Source of the DNA: Magnaporthiopsis rhizophila
Taxonomy: Eukaryota; Ascomycota; Sordariomycetes; Magnaporthales; Magnaporthaceae
DNA: 64,000 nt
NCBI GenBank assembly: GCA_003049465.1
Contig: PYSS01000020.1
Location: 295,332-359,331 of the forward strand
Direction: 5' to 3'
Every line of letters starts with the position of its first letter. Positions within the stretch are counted from its first letter, which is position 1. Positions 48,089-60,805 of the stretch are shown here, piece after piece. Below the pieces are notes generated by a model. The model made no database searches. It had not been told where the DNA came from and was given only the letters and a program-made list of their open reading frames with translations. A program made the translations under genes and the position numbers.

Positions 48089-49938
48089 CTAGGACTGCTT
48101 GCTCCACCACATGCGCCCGAAGCCGCGCGGTTCGAGCTCGCGTCTGGCCGCGCCGTCCTGGACTTCACCACCACCATCGCGGCTGGCAATCCTGTGGCTG
48201 GGTTCGTTGCCAAACACGTGGAGAAGGAGCTTCATTAGGAAGCTGCTGGCAATGCTGATGGCCAGGATAGCGATCATGACGAGATTGCTCTTGCGGTAAC
48301 GGTAAGGACCCGGCGCGGCGTCCTCGGGCCAGCCTGTGTACAGCGCGTAGGTGGTGGTGATGCTGCCCAGATTGCCCAGGCCCGAAACCAGGGCCGAGGC
48401 CGCGGCCACGCCGACCTCGCCGTGGCGCCGCTGAAAGATCTCGTTGGTCCAGGTCATGCAGATAGGGACCGTGGGGCCCAGCCCGAAGCCAACAAGGAGG
48501 AGGCCGCCGTACCGAGCCCAGGGGTTGGACAGCGGCGCAAAAGTCACAACCAGCAGGCCGGCGATCTGGATCGAAGTGGCGGCGGAGAAGAAGAAGGGGC
48601 GGAGATGGTGGAATCTGTCCGAGATGGGCGTCACGATGAGAATGGCGATCAAGTCCATGATCCAGATGGGAGCAAACAGCAAGCTGAGTTGCACGCCTGT
48701 GAAGGCAGGGTTAATTCCCGAGATGATGACGGTGCCGTAGAGCTGGGTGCCGATGCCAACGCCGACAACACCAAAGTACATTATTACCAGGGGCCAGAGC
48801 CGCCAGTCAATCAGGACGTAGCCCAGGTCCTTGAGATTCCAGGGACGCGCGTGGTACACCCGCTTCAGCTCCTGGTAGTGGACCACGGCGTCCTCGCCCT
48901 TCAGGGCCTCGGGAGCCGCAGGCAGCCAGCGGCTCCAGCGGCTGCGGACGCGCTTCTCACCAGGAGGCAGTGGACGCTCGGGCAGCCACCAGAGGAGGGA
49001 TATGCCCAGGACCACAGCGGTGAGACCGTAGAGAAGGAACATCCATCGAAATCCGACAAGGCCGCCCAGGCCATCCATCTGCTGGAAGCCCGCTGAGACG
49101 AGGCCGACGACAGCGGCCGAGACCTGGGCCGCGGTGAAGTACTGACCAATGCGCTTGCCAGTCCTCGAAGGCGGATAGAAGAGGGTGAGGTAGTAGGCCA
49201 TGCCGGGCCACATTCCTGCGATGACGACGCCGAGGAGGAAGCGCAGGAGCCTAGGTATGCGGCGTCAGCAAATTCTGCCCATGGAACGTAGCAGATAAAG
49301 TGGCAAGGCGTACTGAACGCTCCAGGCGTCCTGGACGGCGGCGAAGCAGGAGCCAATAACGCCGACAGCGATAACTATGCGAGCCATCCAGGCACTCGGG
49401 CTGAGCTTGCTCATGATCAGGTTCGAAGGACAGTCAAAGAGAACGTATGACACGTAGAACAGAGAGAGGGCGGTCGAGGTGTCGCGAGGGGTGAGTTTCA
49501 GGACCGTCATCAGGTCGTGCCCCTCCGCGGCATTCATGGTCTGGGCGATGCCGATGTTGGAGCGGATGGCGGAGCAGAGGAAGTATAAGATCCAGAACGC
49601 TGAGGGTTCAGTGTTAGATATTGGCCCCTGACTGGCGTGCCGAGATGATAGATAGACAGCTCATTACGAAGCCAGCGACAAACCTGGGATGATACGACGG
49701 TCCAGCTTTCTTTTTGGGAAAGTCAGCCCACACTATTCACAACTGTATATGTAAACGTCGATCCAAAAACAGCTTTTACCCCATACCGGTAGACCTTCTC
49801 AACCCTCTCCGTATCGTAGTCGTCCGCAGAAGTACCATTCTCGCGGCGGCCTAGATCTGAGGACTCGTGGTCCGCGTTCTCGGCCAGAGGCGGCTTGACA
49901 TCGCCCGCCGGCAGGGTATCCTCCGGAGCGTCGGCCAT
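48089..49938 (-). CDS. MFS transporter, Dal5 / anion:cation symporter type
   Basis: Four exons (49938-49787, 49709-49684, 49599-49314, 49250-48089) give 541 residues; exon 2 is a 26 bp micro-exon coding KLDRRIIP, and all phases match. The chain shows the Dal5-like pattern: a polar acidic N-terminus, VEKVYRKLDRRIIPAFW, about twelve hydrophobic spans, a loop GMWPGMAYYLTLFYPP followed by RTGKRIG, the GFRWMFLLYG span, and a long central cytosolic loop with RLWPLVIMYF beginning the second half. This group takes up allantoate, nicotinate, tartrate, biotin or related carboxylates; the exact substrate cannot be read. The C-terminal tail is short and charged. The micro-exon is the least certain part, but it is needed to rebuild the conserved Arg-rich start of span 1. 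Confidence 0.85.
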
Positions 49939-52900
49939 GGACCGTGAAGCACTGGAAGGGTGTGCTACCCGTTTTTTTAGGGCACTGACTCTTGGGGCTT
50001 GTGTAATGAATAAAAAAAGTAGTGGGGGAGTAACTTGGTTTCTGCGGCTTGATTCCGTCCACGGAAGGCGAAAAAAAAAAAAAAATCAAATGAAAACTTT
50101 TGCGACTCTACAGTCTTTTTGACCACAGCCTTCTGTTGGGAGGTTGAACGGGTGGGCGTAAGACGGTGACCCTAGCACGTGAAAAGGCTCAAAACACACC
50201 TAAAAATGAACCCCCACAGGTGGACGAGGTGGGTCGCGAGCGCGCCTTATTCTATATCTGCCCAGCCCGGTGTTAGGTAACGGCTTCACGCCATTGAAAC
50301 CATCATCGCCAGCCGCGCTGGATCAGGCCAAGCGTTAAGTGTGCGGGCCAAGGAGGCTGAGGTGATAGAAGGACCTAGGACAATCCAGCGCTGAGGCCTG
50401 GACCTGAATCCAAGGGTTATTCTATCTGCAGGACTGCTTGGTTCCAGGTCATGGTGGTGGTACCTAGACGGCCAGCCCAGTATAGGTGGTAGATACCATA
50501 TATGCTTGGCCCAGGCAATCACGAACGATCACGACGTCGGCAAAACTGTCATGAGAAATCCGAATAAAAACAGAGCAAAAATGAATCCGCCGGAATAGGA
50601 GTATAAAAAAGCAACGAGAAAATCCTAATTGACCAGTTGGTGCGATCCATGGCAATGCAACTACCCGAGCGACACACATTTTGTCTGCCTGTAAATCAAA
50701 CCTCAATGCCTTAGGCTGCCACTTCGCTCGATTTTCAGTCGCAGCAATGTGCGGTGAGAAATTTGGGGCCAGGCTGATGGATCAATCTCTGCGACGCATA
50801 GAAAAAAAAACGAGATCATTTCTCTTCACCTATCTGGATACACACGCCCCCGTCTGCCTGGACGCGACTTGAGGCCATGGCAGCCAATGTCCGCCGGGGC
50901 AATTGATCGATTGGGGTTGCAAGACCGCCCGTGGCGACTGATTGATTGAGGTGCCTTGTCGCCTCCTTTCCCTCCCGTCGTGCTGCCTGAGCATCCATGG
51001 AGGCTCGGGCTGACTTGTGTCGCCTGCCGCGAACGCCCGGATGGAGGTCTGGTCGGTCTAGGTGTCTCGAATTGGCTACCAACTCGATGGCATCATCCAG
51101 CGCACATGCACTCTTTTGCTCACCTTTTCTCACGGTCACCTCGTCTGGTCATCTTAGCTACTGCGCCCATGTGGTTCCAGGATGAGCGTTATATCGCCGC
51201 AGTCACAACGGCGCGGGAAGGTATGACTCCTCCAGTGTCGTTCCAGGAGCCACCTTCGGCTAACGATTAGTCGTCGAGCGTGCCACCCTCTCACCGTCTG
51301 AGGAATTGCTACCACACACCATTCCCGTTCACGGAGGTGGTCTCGCTTGCCTCATTTTGCCAGTCGGCTGGCCGGATACGGGGTATATGCAGCCCTATGA
51401 GGGATTCGAATGCCTGCATTACCCACCCACCACGAGCACATGCTGTTTGTGTTGGCTCCGTGGTGACGGGCCGCGAGGCAGCAGTGCCCGCGGGTGCCCA
51501 GGCATCCAGTGTGCCTCCTCCATTGTGGACCCCATTGCATATTCTTGTCTCTCAGCAGGCACACCTACCGGAGCCTGGATTCACATCTTTGCTCAGCGCA
51601 AGCGCGTGTTGGCACAGCTCGGGCGTATCGCCCCTTTTGTTGGGTCGCTCCCGCGGTTGACCGAGCGTGCGGCTGCGGCGTTGGTCACAGCCCATGCGTC
51701 CTCCGCCGAGGTTCACAGGCTTTTCTTGTCTCGGTAGAGAGCCTTGTGCAATCGCCTATTTCTATACACATCCACGAGGAAACCACTACAGCTTTGTGAG
51801 ACCAGGCCTTGGAGTTCTCACGCGAAATCCTTCATTAATGATCCTAGCATCGGGCCTTCTTGAGGGTGCACGAGCCGCGGCGCAGTTGGTTTCCTCCAGA
51901 TTCAACGAGAAGCGTGGAGAAACAGTCTTTTTTCCACAGTGCCAATAGGCTCCGAACGCTCCTTGTTGACTCTTCTCTTTGTGTTTCTTTTTTCGATCGC
52001 CTGTCGTGCAGAGTTGCTTGAAAGGTACCTATACAGGTCGCATAGAGAGGCACCAAAGGAAACTCTGCAAGCCCATGAAACCGGCTTCGGAACTGGTAGG
52101 CACCCGTGCCTTGAGAAAGAAGCTTCTGCATATTTCCTCCTGCCCCGAAAACCACTCCACCAACAGATGAACCACGGGCCCTACTTTCAGGACCTCGGCA
52201 TCAGTAGGACTTGCGCAACCCTGAATATCACCTAGCCTTGTCTTCGGCCTATGGATCGCTGTCAGTTGCCTCTTGACCCTTGCACGGCTTCCTGACAGCT
52301 GGGTAAGGCTGACGGATTGGCGGCCGAGGCTAGTCACGTTTGGGAACAGACAAACACCAGCAAACAGCAAGATGGACTGCAACCCGTCACATGACGATTT
52401 CAGGCGTACGGGCAGCTCTCTTGGGAGTGACCCCATCTGTGAGTCACCTCCTACGGCCTTGCGCGGCCGCCAGTGTTGGAGGACCTGGAAGGGTCGGGAT
52501 GGAGTCATCTGCCTCGAATCCGAAAACCTACTAATACGGCAACAGTGCTCTTGCTAAATGAGCTCGGAGGGTCGGAAGATAGCAGAGGCCGCTTGGGCGA
52601 ACTTGATGGATTAAGTATGTGTGTGATCCAAAGGCAACAACAGTTCCCCAGGCCTCCACCCTTGGCATCTTGGGCTGTTGCTCTCTGCGATTGCGAGTCT
52701 ACCAGCCCACAGGGGTGTATGGCCCCACATCACAGGCTACAGGCACACACAGCTGTGGCGCAGCAGCAACGGCCGAGCACGGGCTCACGTGGCGGCGGCC
52801 CATTCTGTCGACCCTCGTCCGCGGAGTCAGCGGCGTGGTGCATTGATCGGATCAGCCTCACAGGCCTTGTTCGGTTGCCTTGCGCTGTTAGGTGGCGGCG

Positions 52901-53160
52901 TCAGTCGACGATTTGCAAATACGGTCTAGGCGCTCACACCACAACTCCATATAGCACGCCCTCCCGCCCACGATCATCCGAGCCCGTACGCCAGTAGCCC
53001 GCACGCACCCCACACCTCCGCAGTCGCCTCGATTAGCCCACGACCGCCTTCTGGCGACTTGGTCCGCAACCACTCCGACAGACCCTCCGACGACCCCGAC
53101 CTGCCAGAGAACAGTCGCCAACACCATCCCGACACCGGCGACCACCCGTTCAACGGAACT
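49939..53160. other. Large gene-free region between MFS transporter and C2H2 factor
   Basis: 3.2 kb upstream of both divergent genes. Frames up to 174 codons (52473-52997, +) have no domain and no plausible splice partner. An A15 run is at 50071-50085. The last few hundred bases are C-rich and likely 5' leader of the zinc-finger gene. Long upstream regions are common for fungal regulators. Confidence 0.5.
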
Positions 53161-54544
53161 ATGAGTGTCGTTTTCGAACACAGGACGAGCATGTTCCACC
53201 CCGACGGCAATTACCCGCCGATCGGGGAGGGTCCCGACATACCCGACGTGGGCGCCGGCGTGCATGTAGGTCACGATGTCGCAAACGTTCATGACGTCGC
53301 CGATGCACACCGCGAAATTCACAGCGAAGTCCATCCCGAAGCACAGCGGGATGTCATCCACGACGCAAAATCCGACCGCGTGCACGACGTCCAAGGCGGA
53401 CACGACGTCCCCGAACCCCAGGACGCCGCCGCCCAGCCCCACGACGTCCACCAGGTCCACCGGATACACGAGGCGCACGAAGTACACGGCGTGCATGAAA
53501 TTCATCAGAGCCATGGCGACGCTGGCGAGGTGGTGCACGAGGTGCACGAGGTGGTCCATGAGATGCAGGACGTGCACCAGGTACACGGCGTCCTGCACGA
53601 TGAGATGCAGCCCGACGAGTCCTCGCGGTTCGACGAGAGGGACGTAGCCGAGCTGGCGGCCGCTGTCAGCGGCTATGGCACGCAAACCTCGGTCATGGTC
53701 GGGTCAGAGCCAACTCTGCAGATCGTTCACGGGTTACCCGACGTTCCCGTGCTCGGCGCCAGCAAACCAGACTCGCCGCCGCCGCAGGTTGTTAACGGCA
53801 ACCAGCGGGTCAAGTCAATACCCAAACCCGAGCGCGAGCCTACCAAGAACCTGACAGGGAAGTTTATCTGCACCTGGGAAGGCTGCCAGGAGGAGGTGCG
53901 CGAGTTTAACCGCAAGTGCGAATGGAAGTAAGTATTCCAGACGGCTTTTCTCCCAACTGTCTTCTGTAATCTTTTTGTCTTCCTTTTACTAACATTGTCC
54001 GCTTCCTTCTTTCCTTAGCAAGCACATGGACAAGCACGATAGACCCTACAAGTGCCTCGCCGAAGGGTGCGAGAAGCTGGCCGGCTTCACATATTCCGGG
54101 GGTCTCCTCCGCCATGAGCGCGAGGTGCACTCCAAGCACGGCGGGCCCAAAAACCCGCTCAACTGCCCGCACCCGACGTGCAAACGCCACACGGGTAAAG
54201 GCTTTTCGCGGCAGGAGAACCTCAACGAGCACCTGCGCAGGTGTCACAGGAACGGGTCTCCCCCCTCTAACGCGGGCGGCGACACGGACGACGCCGCAAG
54301 CGAGACCGCGGCAGCAGCAGGGGGCGTCGCCGTGCCCGGGAGCGCTTCCAAGAGGAAGCGAGAGGCCTCGGATGACGACCTGGCCGACCTCCGGGCCGAG
54401 GTTAAGAAGACTCGCATGGAGAACGACGAGCTCCGGCAGCAGCTCGAGCTCCAGAGCCGACAAATCGAGGCCATGGTGCAGCAGATCCGCGAGCTGCAGC
54501 AAACGCCGGAGCTGCAGCAGCAGAGCCCGGAAATTATGCAGTGA
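53161..54544 (+). CDS. C2H2 transcription factor with His/Val-rich N-terminus
   Basis: Two exons, 53161-53927 and 54019-54544, give 430 residues. Residues 33-150 are dense in His, Val, Asp and Glu, built on HEVH/HDV/VHxVH repeats with 30 or more histidines. Three C2H2 fingers follow: 237-262 (CTWEGC...HMDKH, split by the intron), 268-293 (CLAEGC...RHEREVH) and about 305-332 (CPHPTC...HLRRCH). A basic patch (KRKRE) and a Leu/Gln heptad coiled coil (about 360-425) complete the protein, so a nuclear, dimeric DNA-binding regulator is likely. The finger architecture resembles a group of Pezizomycotina regulators without known function. The His-rich segment might bind metal; that is inference. The start is the first ATG after C-rich, non-coding-like sequence; an upstream in-frame extension lacks ATG. 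Confidence 0.82.
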
Positions 54545-56728
54545 GGAGGTTTTCCAGGGCAGGTTCACCCCGGACCGTACCATCTATCAGGCAAAATCAC
54601 GTACTTTTCCTTTTTTTTCTTCTTTTTTTTCTTCTTTTTTTTCCTTCTTTTTTTTCCTTTTTTTTCTACAGCGTTCCTTTCCTTTGTCTACCACACCCCT
54701 CTCAGATTAGACTCGTGGTTGGTGCCTTCCATGCGGCTTCGAGGTTCGCATTTCTATACTTTTCTTTCTATCCTCGTTACCTTTTTTTCTTTCCTCGCGT
54801 ATCCCTTAGATCACTGGCGGCGTTGGGCGGAAATGGCTGGGTATAGACATGACGAGACTGGTGTTTGGGTTGCATCTATTTTTATTCCACCCTTTTCTTG
54901 GCTCTGGTTTTCATGTCAGCGACGGTTTTTCTTTTCTTCTTCTATTGTTCTGCTTTCCATTCTTCTTCTTCTCGGTCCCGCCGAACTTCCCAGCAAAATA
55001 CCCCCGATTTTTACCTCCTGGTGCCCCCATCACGAGATTGTACGAAAGGCTGTACCATACATCCCCATAACGTTATTGCGTAAATCACATATAAAAACGC
55101 AGGAGCAAAGCGGGTGCGAAGAAAGACGCGGCTTAGCACCAATGAAAGCCCTGCGCGCGTGGCCAGCCCCCCACGATCCATCGGAGATCCCGGTTGACTG
55201 CGCCCTGGGCACGGAGTTCGGGAAGTATTTCTTTTGTTTGTCGAAATAACGTTATTCTTACGCATTGTGGGGTTCGACCTTTTCTTCCTTGGCGGGCGCG
55301 GCTCGATGAGTCTTTGTTGACCAATCGCGCATTTTTGGTGTGGTTGCACAAGGGAGAGAGGCGCTGGTGCCTGGAGGACGTCATCCGCCCTCGCATACGT
55401 ATTTTTTGCCCCTGGAAACGACAGCTGCCCATTTGGAACGCCACCACAAGAGGTACGTGTGCATCACAAATCATGGCAGGACATGTCAAATAGTTGGTCA
55501 TAATACCTACCTAGTTTAGGTAGATTTGTCGAACGTGATGAGGAAACCGAGGTAAGCGGAAGCGCCGGGGAGCAGGCGCCAGGATGCTTTCCAAGCGAGG
55601 CTGGGGGACGCGACCCGGATGGCCGCATGAGATTAACCGCGCTCCGTCAGCACCTTCCTTAGGCACTCCTTGCTTCATTCAGCCTTCCAACGCTTCTTGG
55701 CACCCAGACGTTGCCTACCTAATTAAAATCCCGCACGACGATACCGTTGGGTATCGGAAACAATATTGAGAAATTAAATTCGGATGATTCGCTTGTTGGT
55801 TCCAATTTCGACGTGTTCCTGATGCATAACGCACAAGAAGACCACAAGATCATGATGACATTTTTTTGATTCCTTTCCCCGCTTCCGAAGCAGGCTGCCT
55901 CCTCCGCCCCGCCGCCGACCTACAGGTAGGTAGGTGCACACCAGCTTCAGAAGCCTTGGGCAAAAGCAGTAGCACCAACCTGCATAAACAGACCAAAAAA
56001 AAAAAAAAAAAAAAAAAAAAAAGTGCACAAACGCACAAATAGGGCTGCAAGGAACTCGGCAACCTGGAATCCATCTGCGACCCGGCATGCGGCCGAGCGG
56101 CCGCTTTCTCCTCCAGCCAGCCCGAACACTACATTGCACAGCCACAGCCTCGGCGGGGCGGGGACGGGGAACGGGGACGGGGACAAGGGCGCTTGCCTGG
56201 ACCCCGACGGCGTCGGCTGGGCTAGTTGAGAAGTGCGATGGTTTGGGTGATTGGCCGCTTTGGGCAGACGCTTTCCTGCAAAGAACCTGGCAGGCCTTTT
56301 AGGCAGAGCGTAAACATGCTGCGAAGTAAACAACAATAGTAAAAAGTTATTGGCATAGTATGGCTGAAATGGAGAAACAAGGCTGTTGGTGGCCCACCGC
56401 CCCATCTGCCCGGTACATGTGTTCGGGATTACCGGCGGAAATGAATGCCTATCTGTCTGCCTGTCCGCTTAGCCTCATCCATCCCAAGGACAACATTTCC
56501 CAGAGAGATGGCATCAGAATCTTCCTTTCTGCCACTCGCTCTCGAGCACCATCATATGCACTGCAGCCTTGGTGATGGCTTTTGTTACGGGGCGCAAGGT
56601 CAAAGGGGCGTATAGTTAGCCAGTAGTACACACCGGACACACACACCTTTTGTACAGTAAACGGACTCTAGCGCGAGGCCTCTATAGAGTGGTACATGGT
56701 CGACGGAATCAACAAGACAGGCCCCCTG
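54545..56728. other. Convergent intergenic region, T-rich and A28 tracts
   Basis: 2.2 kb between convergent genes. T-runs broken by C (TTTTTTTTC units) fill 54607-54668, and 28 A residues run from 55995 to 56022. TACCTACCTAGTTTAGGTAG lies at 55505-55523. No protein gene supported; short frames overlap on both strands. Confidence 0.5.
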
Positions 56729-58597
56729 TCAGACCTCAAAGATCTCCCCGTACCCCTCCCCGCCGCCGCTCCCGTTGCGGTCGTCGACCAGGTCGAGCCT
56801 CCAGCCCTCCCAGTTCTTCAGCCCCCGCTTGGTCTCGCGGATGCGCTCGAGGTGCTTCTTGGCATCCTCCTCCTGCGCCCGCCGGAAGGCCGCCTCGTCG
56901 AACTCCATGTCGTCGTCGTCGTCGAGTAGGCTGTCGTCTTCGGGTCCGGCGTGCGGCGGGTGGCCGCCGCCCGTGAGCGCGTTGATGCCGCTGGTGAAGA
57001 AGTCGCCGATGCCGCCGGGGCCCCGCCTCTGGGAAGGTGAGACGACCCCGGCGCTGCCCAGCTCCACCTCGGTGAAGGCAGGCTCGCCGTCGGGCCCGAC
57101 CTGCATCTCCCTGCGGCGTTCTTGCCAGATGCCGCGCTTGAGCTCCGTGTTCTCCGCCTCGAGCTGCCGGATCTTGGCCTCGAGCGGCGCGCGCCCCTCG
57201 GCCTCGAGCTCGTCGACGGCGTCGTCGTCAGTGCCGCCGGCGTCCCTGGCCTCGCGCTTGCGCAGCTTGACCAGCTCGGCCTCGGCAGTCTCGAGCCGCT
57301 CCCGCAGCGTCGCCGCGTCCTTCTCGGCCTTCTCCTTCTCGCGCCGCAACGCCTGCGTCCGTGCGTCCTGCTCCTTGTGAAGCGTCGTCAGCGTGGTCGC
57401 CTTCTTCTCCAGCGCCTCGGCCCGCTTGGCCTCGCGGTCGCGCTGCTCGACCGCCTCGGCCGCCTCGCGCTCCAGTGAGCGCACCTTGGTCTCGGCACTG
57501 GCCCGCTCGCTGCCCTCGCGCACCGCCTTCTCCGACGCCCGCTCCAGATTGCGCTTCAGGTCCGCGAGCTCGCGCTGCGCCTGCCCCGCCGCCCGCTCCG
57601 CCCGCGCCGCACGCTCCTCTAGCGCCGTGACCTGCTCCGACACCGGCGCCGACGACGACAGCCGCTCCACCTGCGCCCGCAACCGCGACATCTCCAGCTC
57701 CATCGTCGCGATCGTCGCCGTGCGCGCCGCTAGCTGCTCCGTCAGTTCCTGCGGCGGTGTGCCCGCCGAGATGGAAGGCGAGTGTCCGTGCCGTCGGGCC
57801 TGGAGCTGCGTGTTTTGCCTCTGTAGGGAGGCTATCTCGGCCTTCTGTTTGCCCCAAGTAAATTATGCCATGATTAGCGTAGCTCCGCCGCACAGCATAC
57901 TACACGTAGTCGTAGGGCGCAATAGCATGGCAGTCGAGCGAGTGCATGCCAAAAACGTACGAGTTTCTCGACCTCGCTGTCGGACCCTCCCGTGCCCTTG
58001 CCGGCAGCGGCTGTATCGTCGCCCTCGCCATCGCGCAGGTCCGCCAGCTCATCCTCAGCTTTTTGCCAGCGCTTCTCGGCCTCTGCCGACTCCTTGACCA
58101 GGCGTTTGTTCTCCTTCTCAAGCTCCTCTATGCGCGTCACGTATTTGCGGTAGATCTCGGGCGCCGACTCGCCCAGACCGGGGCTGCCCAGGCCGGGGCT
58201 AGGGAGCGGAGGGGGCGGGGTGCCGGCCGAGAGGGACTGCTTGCGGAACGAGAGGGAGCGCGCCTTGGACTGCTCGGCGGCCGACGGCAGCGCAGCAGCC
58301 TCCTCGCCTTCGTCGTCGTCTTCCTTGACGGCGCCACTGTCGGCGGCGGCGGCCTCGACGGGCGGTACCTCCTCCTTGTCCTTGGGCGCTGCTTCGTCCT
58401 CGGTTGTTTTCTTTGACGAGCCGCCGGCCTTTTTGGCCTTTTTGGCCTTCATTTGCTCGACCTACATCGCGGACAAGCCCACCAATGTTAGGAGGACATG
58501 GAAGCCCCGGGGCGTGGAGATTGAGACAGGGGTTACTCGCCCGCTTCTTCGCCGCGGCGAGCTTCTCCGCCTTGGCCTTCTCATCCGCGTCAGCCAT
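56729..58597 (-). CDS. Coiled-coil protein (fungal "M protein repeat" type)
   Basis: Three exons (58597-58541, 58461-57961, 57844-56729) give 557 residues. Exon 1 codes MADADEKAKAEKLAAAKKR; its donor reads CGG/GCGAGT, a GC rather than GT, the only choice that keeps VEQMKAKKAKK in frame. After a Lys/Ala/Glu and Pro-rich head, continuous coiled coil runs from about residue 125 to 480 with heptads of Leu, Ala and Arg/Glu. The C-terminus has DDDDMEFDEAAFRRAQEED and a terminal block GLKNWEGWRLDLVDDR...YGEIFEV that looks conserved among filamentous fungi. Automated fungal annotations call such proteins M protein repeat proteins; a Golgi-tether-like or vesicle role is only a guess. Divergent from the next gene. 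Confidence 0.8.
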
Positions 58598-59528
58598 AGC
58601 TATGGTTGAGTGCCGCCTGGGTAGTGCAGCTCAGTTCCGGTAGTATCAATGCTGTGTTGGCTGCGTCGAGGCTCAATTCTTTCCGTGTCGTGGCGGCGAG
58701 TATTCGTGTCGCGAGTCTGATGTTCTTCAGGGCCGAAGGATGCCACCAGAAAGCTGGCTTCTGCCAGCCGACTCAGCTGCATCGCCCGCGCATTGCAGCA
58801 TCAAGCACGCTGGTGGACCCGCCAGCCTGCCGCACAGGCGGGGAGCCCGCGACCCCTGTCAAGCCACAGAGGGGCCCCGACAGGGATACTGCCTGCTGGG
58901 CCCCTTGCAGCACTGAAGCTCCCCATACCTGAATGCAGGTCTTCGATGCGTTTCGATGCAAATCACGCCAAAACCGCACTGCGTCCAGCTCTGGCAAATG
59001 TGCTCTGGACCGTACTTGTGCTGAGGTCACGCCATCCTGCCGTATTTTGACTGCCCCGTATCTCCTCCTGCCTCACATTGGTCGACAGGAGCTGATGCCC
59101 GCTCGCCGTCAGATGCCCAGCAGTCCTGATCCAGTCGCAGCGCTCCTTTCTGGGCCCTCCGCTCCAGCTCAGCCCTCAGGGCGAAAGAGGAGCCAGAGAA
59201 AGGCCTCGAAGAAAGCTGTGCTGTAATTGAGCAAGAGGAAGGCGCCGTCGATGCTGGGGTAAACGACAAAGAGACGCGCAATGCCGGCATTGGTTTCATC
59301 ACTCTAGCCGCCTTCCTTGACCATCCCAGACAAGCGAAAAGACAAGAGAATCCGGCGCAGCCCGTCATCTCTTAGCTGAGGATTGGCATTTTGGCCGATC
59401 AAAGTCTCCAAAGGAAAAGAAAGGACCGGCCGATCTAGTCACCCACAGGCACCCAAGGGAGAAGCGGAGGAGGAAAGGAAAGGGCAACAACGAGGCTGCG
59501 GACAAGAAAAGAAAAGGAAGAGAAAAAA
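58598..59528. promoter_or_regulatory. Divergent region between coiled-coil gene and hypothetical gene
   Basis: 931 bp between divergent starts. No coding sequence supported. A purine-rich stretch (59405-59528) precedes the plus-strand start. Confidence 0.5.
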
Positions 59529-60275
59529 ATGGCCAGTCTCCCTCAACATTTCCCACACCTATCCCTCCACCTCGCCGACCGCTCTCTCACCCCTCTCATC
59601 TCCTCCTCGCCCCCACCGTCATCACCATCATCATCCTCACCCGCAACCCCCATCCGCCACGCCGCCCTCGCCCGGCTCGCCTCCTCCGCCCTGGGCGTGC
59701 ACGATGCCGCCTCACGCCTGGGCCTCGGCGCCCCGCAGCGCGTCCTGGTCGAGTACGGCCCCCGCGGCCCCGTGCTGATCCAGACGTTCCTGGACCCCGT
59801 CACGGCCAGCTCCGTCGCCCCGACCGGCGGCGGCAGCGGACATCCCCGTCTACCGGGAGCGGCAGGCTCGGCATTGCCGTCGTCGTCGACAACAACAACA
59901 ACAACAGTTGGAGCAGCAGCCGCGGCGACAGGAGGAAGTGGTGATGGTCCCTCAGCCGACGCCCATCGAGGGACGACGACGGCGGCGAGGCGGGCAGAAG
60001 GTGGAGGGGTGGGGATGATCCGACAAGCGGCAGCAGTGAACGGGACGCCGCGCGACGACCAAGACCAAGACCGTGACGACGAGGCTGAAACTGACGCGGA
60101 GGCTGCTGAGAATAGCGCCTCCTCGCCCGATGTCCCACCAATGTTGCTCGGCGTCATCCTCGCCGCCAACCCGGACGAGTCTTCCGCTGCGAGGCGCGCC
60201 ACCGTCCGCCTGGAAAGGATCGGCCGGCAGATCCAGGAGAGCTGGGCCGCCGAGGGCGATCAGCCACTATCATGA
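59529..60275 (+). CDS. Conserved hypothetical protein of filamentous fungi
   Basis: A single exon of 248 residues starting at the first ATG after an A/G-rich leader. Two ordered blocks look conserved: residues 1-95 (LPQHFPHLSLHLADRSLTPL, then IRHAALARLASSALGVHDA and RVLVEYGPRGPVLIQTFLDP) and the C-terminal 55 residues (PPMLLGVILAANPDESSAARR and LERIGRQIQESW). Between them lies a Gly/Ser/Thr/Ala-rich linker with a run of eight Thr. The ends could pack together as one small alpha/beta domain, such as a roadblock-like fold, but that is a guess from strand/helix pattern only. No signal peptide or membrane span. Function unknown. Confidence 0.7.
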   Translation: MASLPQHFPHLSLHLADRSLTPLISSSPPPSSPSSSSPATPIRHAALARLASSALGVHDAASRLGLGAPQRVLVEYGPRGPVLIQTFLDPVTASSVAPTGGGSGHPRLPGAAGSALPSSSTTTTTTVGAAAAATGGSGDGPSADAHRGTTTAARRAEGGGVGMIRQAAAVNGTPRDDQDQDRDDEAETDAEAAENSASSPDVPPMLLGVILAANPDESSAARRATVRLERIGRQIQESWAAEGDQPLS

Positions 60276-60805
60276 CGCCCACCCCCCGCGGATTAATCAG
60301 GAGTTATCGGGCGGCTTACCTACCTACCTGCCTAGGTATTCAGCTGGACCGATGGGAGAACAACCCCTCCTTCTGACGGACGCTTGCATTTCGTAGTGTT
60401 TCATGTGTACGCGACAGTTTCCCTTCTCACTCAAGTCATGATTATGAGCCATGGACCCGAACAGAGTCATGATAATAAGAGGACTGGCTACATCCCGGAT
60501 CAGAAAAATGCACGCAAGCGAGAGCCCAGTCTTTGGGGTTGATGGGCTGGCTCGATAGACTTGTAATTCAGAAGAGGGCTACATCACAAAGCAGCCATTT
60601 TTTGCTCACATGCAATTCAACATCTTACCGCCCAGAACTCTGTAGGGAATGACACTGGAAAATTAGCTTGTTCTCTTTTTTTTGATTATTTTGGTTTGTA
60701 CGAGTTTGATCTATTTGTTCGTGAATAGCAACGGCATGGCCTTGGTTCAAAAACAGGTTACAGCCCACCAAAATACTTGTCCTTGTCCATTGTCTGTGAA
60801 ATATT
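60276..60805. other. Convergent 3' flanks of the hypothetical gene and transketolase
   Basis: Contains a TACCTACCTACC/TGCCTAGGTA cluster at 60317-60338. No gene seen. Confidence 0.6.

Noticed and set aside
52473..52997. 174-codon plus-strand frame before the C2H2 factor
   Set aside because: No domain; more likely leader sequence of the zinc-finger gene.
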